Positions 54,501-62,511 of a stretch of DNA of 64,000 bases are shown here, in pieces. Made by a program: the position numbers and the translations under genes. The stretch's first letter is position 1. Every line of letters starts with the position of its first letter. This stretch comes from Paenibacillus sophorae (GTDB lineage Bacteria; Bacillota; Bacilli; Paenibacillales; Paenibacillaceae): assembly GCF_018966525.1 (NCBI RefSeq), contig NZ_CP076607.1:2728001-2792000 (forward strand). The letters run 5' to 3'. Below the pieces are notes generated by a model. That model saw only the letters and a list, made by a program, of their open reading frames with translations. It did not search any database and was not told the DNA's origin.

Positions 54501-55089
54501 CAAGCGTACCGGAAACAACGAGATTTTATATATACGTCTGCTGCGGAAATATGCGGACAACCATGACAATACCGTAAGGCAGATACAGGAGGCCGCAGAT
54601 CGTCGGGATTTCGCCGAAGCGCATAGACTTGTCCATAACTTAAAAGGCGTATCCGGCAATATCGGCGCGTTGGAGGTACAGACCTTGTCGGGCGAAATCA
54701 GCGCATTACTGTCTGCAGGGCCGGCCGGGGAGGAGATTATGCCGCTTATTGAAAGACTTGAGACTGCCGTCCTCGGCATATCGGAAGAAATCCGTTCCGC
54801 ATTAGGAGGAATTCCAAGCTCAAGTGCCGAAGCAGAAGGAAATATGCCTCCTCGCCGGCCGATGAAGCAGGAGATTGGCCGGCTGCTGGGTCTGCTGAAG
54901 GATAGCGACAGTGAAGCGGTAGACTATTTCAATGCGGTGAAGAATCAATTAAAGGCATGGATGGAGCCGGAAGATTGGCGCGAAACGGAACAATCGATCG
55001 TGATATTCGATTTTGAAGACGCGATTGACCGGATTGAAAGGGTGGCAAGGAACAGCAATCAGTACATAGAGGGTGATGAGAATGCTTGA
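51550..55089 (+). CDS. hybrid histidine kinase, PAS3-HisKA-HATPase-REC2-HPt
   Basis: Membrane-attached sensor with its own phosphorelay, 1179 residues. One N-terminal helix (IVYVAIVIMAYFIVRLYV), three PAS domains (about 40-165, 175-285, 295-410), HisKA with His446 in NMSHEIRTPMNA, HATPase with N, G1 (DTGIGLS) and G2 (GGTGLGLA) boxes, REC1 with Asp736 (VFLDWEI), REC2 with Asp880 (LMDMQMPVMDG), and HPt with His1029 (HRLVHNLKG). Start is uncertain: GGGGAGGT at 51533-51540 is too close to ATG 51541, so TTG 51550 is preferred. Overlaps the HD-GYP regulator by 8 bases, its likely final target. Confidence 0.9.
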   Translation: MASIHSIVYVAIVIMAYFIVRLYVKQIRDAKKLLETEKKYNEKLRLYLNVIEQSPLSIVITDTHSQIEYINPYFTEVTGYSMEEAVGQTPGILKSEETTPETYLEMWRTISKGDKWQGEFINKKKNGEKYTEAVIISSIKDDNQKITHYVGIKENVSEYKRIKKELLDQLYFTSQLIDTLPHPLFYLDVEGYFLGCNAAYEQAFNVKRLELTGLHARDLAHLPRESYEELDDMRKEVTRNGQPAQRQLRRPFADGKEHDILYSLSAYHLSDGTEGGYLGIMMDITDLKIKEKELLESRNFLDVIINHIPVMVYVKDAADLKIYKANKACADFLERSPEDMTGMTDYDLFPPEVARKLNATDRKVLEHGQTVSEIEILPGDSEQGTLRYVHASKLPIMDADGNVLFLLGVSEDITELKQKESELTQALYMAEEATAAKSEFLANMSHEIRTPMNAIIGLAHLALKTELSPKQRDYLSKIHNAGTSLLGIVNEILDFSKVESGKLELEVTEFELPEVITDAVSLSSQSAYDKGLELMYYTPADVPVNLIGDPLRLQQVLTNLVSNAVKFTEKGEVVVRVEQVHRVHNRVKLKFSVRDTGIGLSKEAEARLFQAFTQADSSTTRKFGGTGLGLAISRKLVEMMGGNLWAESKAGEGSTFSFTAWFGVSKTNSSPAREIPKEMRSLRMLVVDDNQAARELLVKNLQDFNCSASAVSSGEEAILALEAADENEPYDLVFLDWEIEGEYGLETARRIKKHATLKAIPAVILVTAFGKDVYLKQADAADLDDVLVKPVNQSLLYDTIINLFVPHNGELPLPSSVNEKDYKLAGLRVLLVEDNEINQQIAVELLKSQGVETEIASNGAEAVRMIGELPKPYFQLVLMDMQMPVMDGFEAARRIREKGSELPIIAMTARTMPEEREKCLAAGMNDHVSKPIDPDILFSIIDKWIPDDVKGKLSQTIHGDAWHEKNIAAPSFPQINGIDTINSFKRTGNNEILYIRLLRKYADNHDNTVRQIQEAADRRDFAEAHRLVHNLKGVSGNIGALEVQTLSGEISALLSAGPAGEEIMPLIERLETAVLGISEEIRSALGGIPSSSAEAEGNMPPRRPMKQEIGRLLGLLKDSDSEAVDYFNAVKNQLKAWMEPEDWRETEQSIVIFDFEDAIDRIERVARNSNQYIEGDENA

Positions 55090-56176
55090 CCTGAGACCCG
55101 TTGTATTAGTAGTGGATGATACACCTGATAACATTGCTTTACTTAGCGGCCTCCTGAAAGAAAGTTATAGAGTAAAAATCGCCACGAACGGCGAAAAGGC
55201 GCTCGCGGTAGCCAAGTCCGCACCGCCCGATTTAATTCTGCTGGATATCATGATGCCGGTCATGGACGGATATGAAACGTGCCGGCGGCTGAAAATGGAT
55301 AAGGAACTCGAGGATATTCCGGTCATCTTTCTGACTGCCAAAGAAGAAGCGGAGGATGAGAACAAAGGGTTCGAGCTGGGGGCGGTTGACTATATTACCA
55401 AACCGATTAGCGCGCCAGTTCTGCTGTCGCGGGTGAAGACGCATTTGATTCTCAAGCAGTCCAACCATTTCCTCAAAGACAAGAACCATTTTCTTGAAAA
55501 GGAGATATCGAGGCGGATCAAGGAAATTTCTCTCGTTCAGGAGGTGACCATCATGTCGATGGCCGCCCTTGCCGAGATGAGGGATGTCGACACTGGAAAC
55601 CATATCCAGCGGACGAAGCTGTATATTGAAGAACTGGCCACACACCTCGCCCGGACGCCCAAATACAGCGGGATTTTAAACCGGGAGACGGTTGACCTGA
55701 TCGTTACCTCGGCTCCGCTTCATGACATCGGGAAGGTGGGAATACCGGATCACATTCTGCTGAAGCCGGGGAGTCTGACCCGGGAAGAGTTCGAAATCAT
55801 GAAGACTCACACAACTTTGGGTAAAGAAGCGATTCTGCGGGCGGAGCAGCTGATGAACAAGAAAGAGACTTTTTTCCGGTACGCGAAGGAAATCGTGTAT
55901 TCTCATCATGAAAAATGGGATGGTACAGGCTATCCCGAAGGACTTGCGGGGGAGCGGATTCCGCTCTCGGCAAGGCTGATGGCTGTCGCCGACGTATATG
56001 ACGCGCTTACGAGCAAAAGGGTGTACAAGGAGGCCATGTCCCATGAACAGGCGGTGGAAATTATCGCGGGGAATGCGGGCAAGCATTTCGATCCGGATAT
56101 CGTTCGGATATTTCTTAGCTGCCAGCGTAAATTCAGGGAGATTTCCGGCCTGTACCAAAACCAGGAAGTGCATTGA
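55082..56176 (+). CDS. response regulator with HD-GYP phosphodiesterase
   Basis: Receiver followed by a c-di-GMP phosphodiesterase. 364 residues. REC: VVDDTPDN, phosphoacceptor Asp55 in LLDIMMPVMDG, Lys in YITKPIS. A helical linker, then HD-GYP: LHDIGKVGIPD (His214, Asp215), metal His residues in IVYSHHEKWDGTGYPEG (GYP motif) and ADVYDALTSKRVYK. All key residues seem present. ATG 55082 follows GAGGGTG by 6 bases and lies within the end of the kinase gene. Confidence 0.93.
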   Translation: MLDLRPVVLVVDDTPDNIALLSGLLKESYRVKIATNGEKALAVAKSAPPDLILLDIMMPVMDGYETCRRLKMDKELEDIPVIFLTAKEEAEDENKGFELGAVDYITKPISAPVLLSRVKTHLILKQSNHFLKDKNHFLEKEISRRIKEISLVQEVTIMSMAALAEMRDVDTGNHIQRTKLYIEELATHLARTPKYSGILNRETVDLIVTSAPLHDIGKVGIPDHILLKPGSLTREEFEIMKTHTTLGKEAILRAEQLMNKKETFFRYAKEIVYSHHEKWDGTGYPEGLAGERIPLSARLMAVADVYDALTSKRVYKEAMSHEQAVEIIAGNAGKHFDPDIVRIFLSCQRKFREISGLYQNQEVH

Positions 56177-56210
56177 AGCAAAGAGGAGAGTGACGTACGG
56201 AAGTTCCGGT

Positions 56211-56264
56211 GGGGCTGTTTCATAAGTAGATTCTTCTACGAATGAAATAGCCCTTCTCATTTTT
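56211..56264 (+). terminator. terminator after the sensor/regulator operon
   Basis: GGGCTGTTTCAT and ATGAAATAGCCC with inner GTAGA/TCTAC, then CATTTTT. Confidence 0.85.
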
Positions 56265-56337
56265 AGAGCCGTAAAAAGACAGCAAAGCAGCAATTCTCCG
56301 GTTATTGGAGAATATCGCCATACCGGTCAACGAATGC

Positions 56338-56823
56338 TCAGGCGATAGCGGTGCGAAGCTTGCGGCGATAAGCGTAAAGCGACTCGTCGATAATAGTCCG
56401 CATAAATTCCGGATCGATATCTGGAAGCAGGGACTCGGCATACCGCCAGGCGTTCTCTTCAATCTGCAAAGCGATTTCCGCATGCTCTCTATGGCTGATT
56501 TCTTCATCCAGCCGGTTCGAGAGACTTACGAGCTCCCGGTCTTCCGCGTGGCCAAGTTCATGGGCGCATACGACGGCGACGTACTCCCTTAGTCTATTTA
56601 GCGAACCAAAGAGCTCGAGGCACTGCTCTTTCAATTGCTCTTTATATAAGTATACTTTAGCCGTGGCCATATGGTATCTGCCGCCGACAAGCCGTGATCC
56701 CGGAAAGCGGGCTTCGATGATGATTTCGGTGCTGCCGCCCGAACGAATCAGCAGTTCTTCGGCTGCACGGTTGAACAGTTCGTCTTCCAATTCGTCCACC
56801 CCGCTTTCTTTAGAGGATGACAA
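56338..56823 (-). CDS. zincin-like (HExxH) small protein
   Basis: 161 residues, no signal peptide. A metalloprotease motif AVVCAHELGHAEDREL lies in a helix, giving the HExxH zinc site; ENAWRYAESLLP after it could supply the third ligand (inference). The N-terminal part has a strand-like EIIIEARFPG...TAKVYLY, as in minimal zincins (ImmA/WSS1-like layouts). Start TTG 56823 has no clear ribosome site; GTG 56799 is an alternative. Function unknown. Confidence 0.65.
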   Translation of the reverse strand: MSSSKESGVDELEDELFNRAAEELLIRSGGSTEIIIEARFPGSRLVGGRYHMATAKVYLYKEQLKEQCLELFGSLNRLREYVAVVCAHELGHAEDRELVSLSNRLDEEISHREHAEIALQIEENAWRYAESLLPDIDPEFMRTIIDESLYAYRRKLRTAIA

Positions 56824-56934
56824 CGCATCTGCGCTTCGATAATTATTTAAAATTAAAATACCATTTTCTGAAACATTATGAAAGTGAAGAAAAACGTAAC
56901 ATTTGGTTCGCTAACTTTGTGGGGCTATTTTATG

Positions 56935-56951
56935 CGGATATCCGTTATAAT
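56935..56951. promoter_or_regulatory. palindrome overlapping a -10 box
   Basis: CGGATATCCG is a perfect 10-bp palindrome touching TATAAT (56946-56951), upstream of the nitroreductase gene; a repressor could sit here. The -35 is weak. Confidence 0.45.
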
Positions 56952-56986
56952 ATGGCTTAGCCAGTAACCATAAGGAGGAAATTCAT

Positions 56987-57736
56987 TTGAACGAAGTGCT
57001 TTCAACGTTGGCCAACCACCGCTCCTACCGGGAGTATTCGCAGCGGGATGTGGAGCAGGAAGTATTGGAGAAGATAATCGGGGCAGCGCAGGCGGCTCCC
57101 TCATGGATCAACGGGCAGCATGTGACGATCATTTCCGTACGGGACGAGGAGCGAAGACGGCAGCTGTCCGTTCTCAGCGGGAACCAGAAGCATGTGGCCG
57201 GGGCTCCGGTGTTTCTTGTGTTCTGCATGGACTTTTACCGCGCCAAGCTGGCCGGTGAGATCGAGAATATTTCATTTGAAGCGGAACGCGATGTGGATGT
57301 TCTGCTGACCGGTGCGACCGATGTGGGAATTGCAATGGAAGCCGCGATTGTCGCGGCGGAATCTCTCGGCCTTGGCATCATTCCGATCGGCGGAGTCCGG
57401 CGGAATACGCAGGGTGTTATCGATCTTCTTAAGCTGCCGAAATATGTATTCCCCATAGTCGGGCTCTGTGTAGGCTATCCCGAAGCGGAGGTGCCGAAGC
57501 AGCCTCGGCTTCCTCTCCATGCGGTATGGCATGAAGAGAGCTATAACTCGGATCTGGCCGGTTATCTGAGGGAGATTAACGAAGCCCAGCGCCAAACGCT
57601 GAAAGCCCAAGGCTTGGAGGAAAAAGACTGGACCGGACGGGTTGCGGCCTTCTTCGCCGCCAATCCGGAATACAGCGATGCGAAGCGAACGCTGAAAGAG
57701 CAGGGCTTTACCTGCGACAACCTCAAAGATGAGTAA
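56987..57736 (+). CDS. NADPH-dependent nitro/flavin reductase (NfsA/NfrA type)
   Basis: FMN-binding oxidoreductase, 249 residues. N-terminus STLANHRSYREYSQRDVEQEVLEKII, then QAAPSWINGQHVTIISV (FMN contact), GLGIIPIGGVRRN and FPIVGLCVGYP, typical of NfsA-like enzymes. TTG start with AAGGAGG 8 bases upstream. Followed after 31 bases by a LysR regulator, which may control it or share its transcript. Confidence 0.9.
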   Translation: MNEVLSTLANHRSYREYSQRDVEQEVLEKIIGAAQAAPSWINGQHVTIISVRDEERRRQLSVLSGNQKHVAGAPVFLVFCMDFYRAKLAGEIENISFEAERDVDVLLTGATDVGIAMEAAIVAAESLGLGIIPIGGVRRNTQGVIDLLKLPKYVFPIVGLCVGYPEAEVPKQPRLPLHAVWHEESYNSDLAGYLREINEAQRQTLKAQGLEEKDWTGRVAAFFAANPEYSDAKRTLKEQGFTCDNLKDE

Positions 57737-57767
57737 AGCCTAAGCCAACAAGAAAGGAACGCGCCCA

Positions 57768-58670
57768 TTGACTTTACAACAACTGAAATATGTGATCGAG
57801 GTAGCGGGCCGCGGTTCGATGAACGAGGCGGCGAAGCGGCTGTTCATTTCCCAGCCCAGCCTGTCCAATACGATCAGGGATCTGGAAGATGAGATCGGAA
57901 TCACGATCTTTGAGCGGACCAACAAAGGCATCTCCCTCTCGAAAGAAGGCGCGGAATTTTTAAGCTATGCCCGTCAGGTGGTCGAGCAGGCCGAGCTGCT
58001 GGAGAACCGGTATCTTGGCGCAAAGCCGTCGCCGCAGCATTTTTCCGTGTCGACCCAGCATTACGCATTCGCGGTGAATGCCTTTGTGAACCTGGTGCGC
58101 GAGCACGGGCAGGACGAATACGAGCTCGCGCTCCGCGAGACAAAGACCTACGAAATTATCCAGGATGTCAAAAGCCTTCGCAGCGAGATCGGCATTCTGT
58201 ATCTGAACGAATTCAACGCCAAAGTGATGGGCAGGCTGCTGAAAGACGCGGGACTAGCGTTTAACAGTCTGTTCACGGCGAAACCGCATATTTTTATCAG
58301 CATCCACAACCCGCTCGCCAAGCAGTCAATCGTAACCATAGACCAGCTGCATGAATATCCCTATCTGTCCTTTGAACAGGGGGAGTATAACTCCTTTCAC
58401 TTCTCTGAGGAAATATTAAGCACTCTCTCGCATCCCAAAAGCATACGGGTCAACGACAGGGCGACGCTGTTCAATCTCCTCATCGGGCTGAACGGATATA
58501 CGATTTCTACCGGCGTGCTGAGCGCGGACCTGAACGGCAATGAAATTATTCCGGTTCCGCTGGACTGCGGCGAGAGCATCAACGTCGGCTGGATCTGCCA
58601 TAAGGACGCCGTACTCTCCAAGCTGGCTCTTGCTTATGTGGAGGAGCTGAAAAGGGCAACAACGGAGTAA
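57768..58670 (+). CDS. LysR-family transcriptional regulator
   Basis: 300 residues. Helix-turn-helix MTLQQLKYVIEVAGRGSMNEAAKRLFISQPSLSNTI at 1-36, linker helix, then the effector domain, with HIFISIHNPLAKQSIVTIDQL. TTG start, AAAGGA upstream. Same strand as the nitroreductase, so likely one operon; the regulated genes are not evident. Confidence 0.92.
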   Translation: MTLQQLKYVIEVAGRGSMNEAAKRLFISQPSLSNTIRDLEDEIGITIFERTNKGISLSKEGAEFLSYARQVVEQAELLENRYLGAKPSPQHFSVSTQHYAFAVNAFVNLVREHGQDEYELALRETKTYEIIQDVKSLRSEIGILYLNEFNAKVMGRLLKDAGLAFNSLFTAKPHIFISIHNPLAKQSIVTIDQLHEYPYLSFEQGEYNSFHFSEEILSTLSHPKSIRVNDRATLFNLLIGLNGYTISTGVLSADLNGNEIIPVPLDCGESINVGWICHKDAVLSKLALAYVEELKRATTE

Positions 58671-58675
58671 TAATT

Positions 58676-58716
58676 AAGGAGGAATTCCGCCGAATAGGCC
58701 GGGTTCCTCCTTTTTA
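58676..58716 (+). terminator. rho-independent terminator
   Basis: AAGGAGGAA pairs with TTCCTCCTT, then TTT. Confidence 0.85.
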
Positions 58717-58873
58717 TAATAGAAATGAAAATTTTGGGCAATTTCTTATCTTATTCCAAAAGCCCGTCCGCTGGTAGGATAGCCAAGGCATCATTCGGTT
58801 CGGGGTCCCCCTCTTGAAGCGTACACCCGTCTACTACGTTAGAGCCATTTTTTCGGTGTTTTCTGAAAGTGCA

Positions 58874-58902
58874 TTGACCTTTTTCCAAGCGATAAATATA
58901 TT
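58874..58902 (+). promoter_or_regulatory. sigma-A promoter of the polysaccharide cluster
   Basis: TTGACC, 17-base spacer, TATATT, 81 bases before the first glycosyltransferase. The rest of the 313-base gap 58671-58983 holds the preceding terminator and nothing else recognised. Confidence 0.65.
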
Positions 58903-58983
58903 TGGTTTAAGTGAATCGCAATCCGCCGAACGTGAGCTTTGCGCTAGATTTATTATTTTTAATGAAAAGGGGTGCCTGCTTCG

Positions 58984-60000
58984 ATGAAACCGGAAATCAG
59001 CATCATAGTGCCTGTGTATAAGGTGGAGAACTATATCCATAAATGTGTGGATTCGATTCTGGCACAGAGCTTCGAGAACTTTGAACTGATTCTAGTCGAT
59101 GACGGCTCTCCCGACAACTGTCCCGCCATTTGCGACGGCTATGCGGCCATGGATACAAGGGTCAAGGTCATTCACAAACCGAACGGCGGATTGTCCGACG
59201 CCAGAAACTGGGGGATCAACGCCGCAGAGGGCAAATATATCGGTTTTGTCGATTCGGATGACTGGATTGCCAAAGACATGTACGAATCGCTGTACAACGC
59301 CTTGATCGAACATGAAGCGGATATCGCCGTATGCTGCCATTACGAGGTGGTTGACGGCGAACTGTTCCAAATTAACAACTTTGACGGCTCCCCCCGAGTG
59401 CTGGGGAACGTGGAAGGACTAAGCGAACTGCTGATGGATGTCCGGATCAAGAATCTGGCCTGGGACAAGCTTTACAAAAGAGAACTGTTCCGCAGCGTCA
59501 ACTATCCCGTTGGGGTTTATTATGAGGATACTCCGACCACCTATAAATTGTTCATGCAGGCTTCAAAGGTCGCTATCGTCAACATTCCCAAATATTATTA
59601 CTTCAAAAGAAAAGAGAGCATCACGGGAAGCAAAGATCTAAAAAAGCTCCAGGATAAATTCTCCGGCGCATATGAGAAATATGAAAAGGTCAGAAGCCAG
59701 TACCATGACAAAATCGACAAGCATACCTGGGGCTGGGCCGCAAATGTCGTAATTAATGAAGCGATGGAGCTCTACAATTATCTGCTTAGAGAGAAAAACG
59801 GACTAGATAATAGCCAAGATGTCGATAAGGTAAAAAAGTTCCTGCGGGAGAATCTCTCCGTAATCATGGGCGCAAAGCCGGTCGGACCCAAACTGAAGAT
59901 GGCCGCCCTGATCTTGTCGACCAGCGAAGCGTTTTACAGCCTGCTGTACAGCACCCTGATCTTTCCATTCCGTAAAGAAAAGAATCAGAGCCTGATGTAG
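58984..60000 (+). CDS. family 2 glycosyltransferase
   Basis: 338 residues, GT-A fold. EISIIVPVYKVENYIHKCVDSILAQ at the start, LVDDGSPDN (donor), NGGLSDARNWGINAAEG, and the DxD-like VDSDDWI. The C-terminus has a hydrophobic stretch (LLYSTLIFPF). ATG 58984 is 12 bases after AAAGGGG; GTG 58972 overlaps the ribosome site. First gene of a surface polysaccharide operon. Confidence 0.9.
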   Translation: MKPEISIIVPVYKVENYIHKCVDSILAQSFENFELILVDDGSPDNCPAICDGYAAMDTRVKVIHKPNGGLSDARNWGINAAEGKYIGFVDSDDWIAKDMYESLYNALIEHEADIAVCCHYEVVDGELFQINNFDGSPRVLGNVEGLSELLMDVRIKNLAWDKLYKRELFRSVNYPVGVYYEDTPTTYKLFMQASKVAIVNIPKYYYFKRKESITGSKDLKKLQDKFSGAYEKYEKVRSQYHDKIDKHTWGWAANVVINEAMELYNYLLREKNGLDNSQDVDKVKKFLRENLSVIMGAKPVGPKLKMAALILSTSEAFYSLLYSTLIFPFRKEKNQSLM

Positions 60001-60055
60001 CTTTACCCATACCGCGGTTCGGTTACGTATTCTTATCTCCGGGGAGGAACCTGTG

Positions 60056-61327
60056 ATGCATATCGGAATTTTCATGCATACCAACTGCTTCGAGGATTTT
60101 TTCGTGAAGGGACTCGGCATTAGCGAACGGGAGTATGTCGAATCCTATCATAATGATTTTTCGTTTGATTATGCCCGTCTGCTGCGTGAACACGGTATTG
60201 AAACCACCATCTACAATTTCACGAAAATCGGCAGCAAAGCCCGCACCTACCGTCATAAAGTAGTCGATTGTACGGTGAAATTCATACCGGTCAGCACTCC
60301 GTACCGTCTGTATGACCGGATTCCGTTCTCGCAGCGGACTCCAGTCCTCAAATTTGTCTCCCAGTACGTCTCCACGATTCAGCCCGGCCTTGCCCAAATG
60401 CTGCAAGACGACGGCATTGATGTCATCTACGCGCAGGAATATGCGTCTGGACGGTTTGAACGGCTGGCCAGCATCGCCAAATCCGTGGGCATCCCCATTA
60501 TTGCCGCATATCACGGCGGAAGCATACCGGGGTTCCTGATGCCGATTAAGAAACGGACCTTGCAGCAGGCCGCCTATCTGACGACGCTTAACGAGGATGA
60601 GCATCGCAGCATGCTGTCGTCTTTGCCCGGGATGAAAGACCGTATCCGCATCATTCCGAATTTCGTAAACCGCTCTATCTTCCACCGGGAGGACCGGGAG
60701 GAAGCGCGCCGGGCTTTGGGCCTTGACGGTAACTCGCGGTACATCATTACGGTCGGACGGCTGGACGAGCACCAAAAAGCGCATTCTTTGCTCGTCGAGG
60801 CTGTCAAGACGCTGGGGGATTTTCCGGAACTGAAGGTGCTGATCGCCGGAAGCGGACCGGATGAGCAGGAATTGCGGAAACGGATATCGAGTGCCGGTCT
60901 TGAGGATAAAATCATCCTGCTTGGGTCGGTGCGCGACAAAAACGAATTAAGGCACTATTATAACGCCTGCGAGCTGTTTGTGCTTCCTTCGCGCTACGAA
61001 GGGTTGCCCCTCGTCCTTCTGGAAGCGGGAGCTTGCGGTTTGCCTGCCGTGGCCTTCAATGTTATGGGCGTTAGAGGACTGATCCGGGACGGGGAGAACG
61101 GGCTTCTTGCGGAGAATCTCGACCCGCTCCAGCTGGCCGGCGCGCTGCGCAAGCTGCTGTCGGATCCGGAAATCCGCTCGGAAATGGGTGACCGGGCTCT
61201 GGACATTGTCAAGAGCCAATACTCCGAGGAGATTATCGGCGCCAAGCTGAATGCGTTGTTCATGGACAGTGTGGGCGGCGATAGCGGCGTAAAGTTCAAA
61301 CCGACCGTTCTGGCCGGAAATAAATAA
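60056..61327 (+). CDS. family 4 glycosyltransferase
   Basis: 423 residues, GT-B fold. Begins MHIGIFMHTNCFEDFFVKGLG, with IYAQEYASGRFERLASIAK, IITVGRLDEHQKAHSLLVEA (domain 2 start) and the donor motif PSRYEGLPLVLLEAGACG. ATG 60056 follows GGGGAGG. Middle of the polysaccharide cluster. Confidence 0.9.
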   Translation: MHIGIFMHTNCFEDFFVKGLGISEREYVESYHNDFSFDYARLLREHGIETTIYNFTKIGSKARTYRHKVVDCTVKFIPVSTPYRLYDRIPFSQRTPVLKFVSQYVSTIQPGLAQMLQDDGIDVIYAQEYASGRFERLASIAKSVGIPIIAAYHGGSIPGFLMPIKKRTLQQAAYLTTLNEDEHRSMLSSLPGMKDRIRIIPNFVNRSIFHREDREEARRALGLDGNSRYIITVGRLDEHQKAHSLLVEAVKTLGDFPELKVLIAGSGPDEQELRKRISSAGLEDKIILLGSVRDKNELRHYYNACELFVLPSRYEGLPLVLLEAGACGLPAVAFNVMGVRGLIRDGENGLLAENLDPLQLAGALRKLLSDPEIRSEMGDRALDIVKSQYSEEIIGAKLNALFMDSVGGDSGVKFKPTVLAGNK

Positions 61328-61364
61328 GCGGATATCGGATAACCGTCAAGAGGAGGAGAGCTTA

Positions 61365-62420
61365 ATGAAGCTGAGCGTAATCATTCCGGCGTACAATGTC
61401 GAGGCGTATATCGGCTATACGCTTGAGTCGCTGGCAGGACAGACGAACAAGGAATTTGAGACGATTGTCGTTGATGACGGCTCCACTGACGGAACGGGAC
61501 AGGTGGTCCAGGACTTTATCGACCAGGGAAAGCTGGCCAACTGCCGGCTGATCCGCACGAAGAATGGCGGTGTCAGCGCCGCCCGAAACCGGGGCGTAGA
61601 GGAAGCGTTTGGAGATTACATTATGTTCCTGGACGGCGACGATCATGTGGCCCCGGCACTGGTAGAGTCTTTTGTCAAGGCCGCGGAAGACGGAGCTCCG
61701 GACGTTATATGCTGGAAATGGCTGCTGGTCGACGAGAACGGGAAGCAGATCTTTGATTTTTACCGGGATATTCAAGGTCTTCCGGAGAAAATGACGGGCG
61801 CGGATGCGCTGCGGCGGATATTGGTAGAGAAGAATATGCGGATTTGGACGGCAAGCGCCGCTTACAGCAGAGTGATGCTGGAAGATGGCGGCGTTACTTA
61901 CGCAACGGGTTGTATTAACGGGGAGGACCAGGAATATACGTTCAAAGCTTTGGCGCTGGCGGGCGACGTAGTCTTTATTGACGAAGTGCTCTCTTTCTAT
62001 CTCCAGCGGAGCACGTCGATCTCAAGCGTCTATAATGTCAAAAAATTTGATTATGCGGATGCCTTCAAGCGGGCGGGGGAGTATATGAGAGGGCGTCCGG
62101 AGCTGAAGGATGTTCATGATACTTTGCTCTCCCGCCATATGCTAGAGAACTATTTTTATAATCTGAAGACCTGTCTTGGAAGCTCCGGCAATGTCTCGAT
62201 CCGTGCGCTGCTGCGGGATATCGACAAGCATTATCCCCATTTGAACGAAGAGATGCGTCTTGTCATGAAGCGCCAAATGAAAGAGCACGGCAGAGTGAAT
62301 GTGCAAATCCGTTCGTTTCTGATCGCCCCGGAGCTGTATCTGCTGCTGCTCGGATGCCGTCAGGCGGCTATACGGCTAAAGGCGGGCCTTCGCTCCAAAT
62401 TCCGCCATGCGGCGGCATAA
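61365..62420 (+). CDS. family 2 glycosyltransferase
   Basis: 351 residues. LSVIIPAYNVEAYIGYTLESLAGQ, VDDGSTDG, NGGVSAARNRGVEEA and LDGDDHV give the GT-A core; GCINGEDQEY carries the acceptor-side acid. C-terminal part helical. GGAGGAG precedes the ATG. Confidence 0.9.
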   Translation: MKLSVIIPAYNVEAYIGYTLESLAGQTNKEFETIVVDDGSTDGTGQVVQDFIDQGKLANCRLIRTKNGGVSAARNRGVEEAFGDYIMFLDGDDHVAPALVESFVKAAEDGAPDVICWKWLLVDENGKQIFDFYRDIQGLPEKMTGADALRRILVEKNMRIWTASAAYSRVMLEDGGVTYATGCINGEDQEYTFKALALAGDVVFIDEVLSFYLQRSTSISSVYNVKKFDYADAFKRAGEYMRGRPELKDVHDTLLSRHMLENYFYNLKTCLGSSGNVSIRALLRDIDKHYPHLNEEMRLVMKRQMKEHGRVNVQIRSFLIAPELYLLLLGCRQAAIRLKAGLRSKFRHAAA

Positions 62421-62511
62421 CGCAAAGCTGCGGGCAGCCATTTATTCATAAGCGTGATGGTATGATCCGGTTAACGCGGCAGTTTAATAATCGGTCAAAA
62501 GGAGGAATGGT

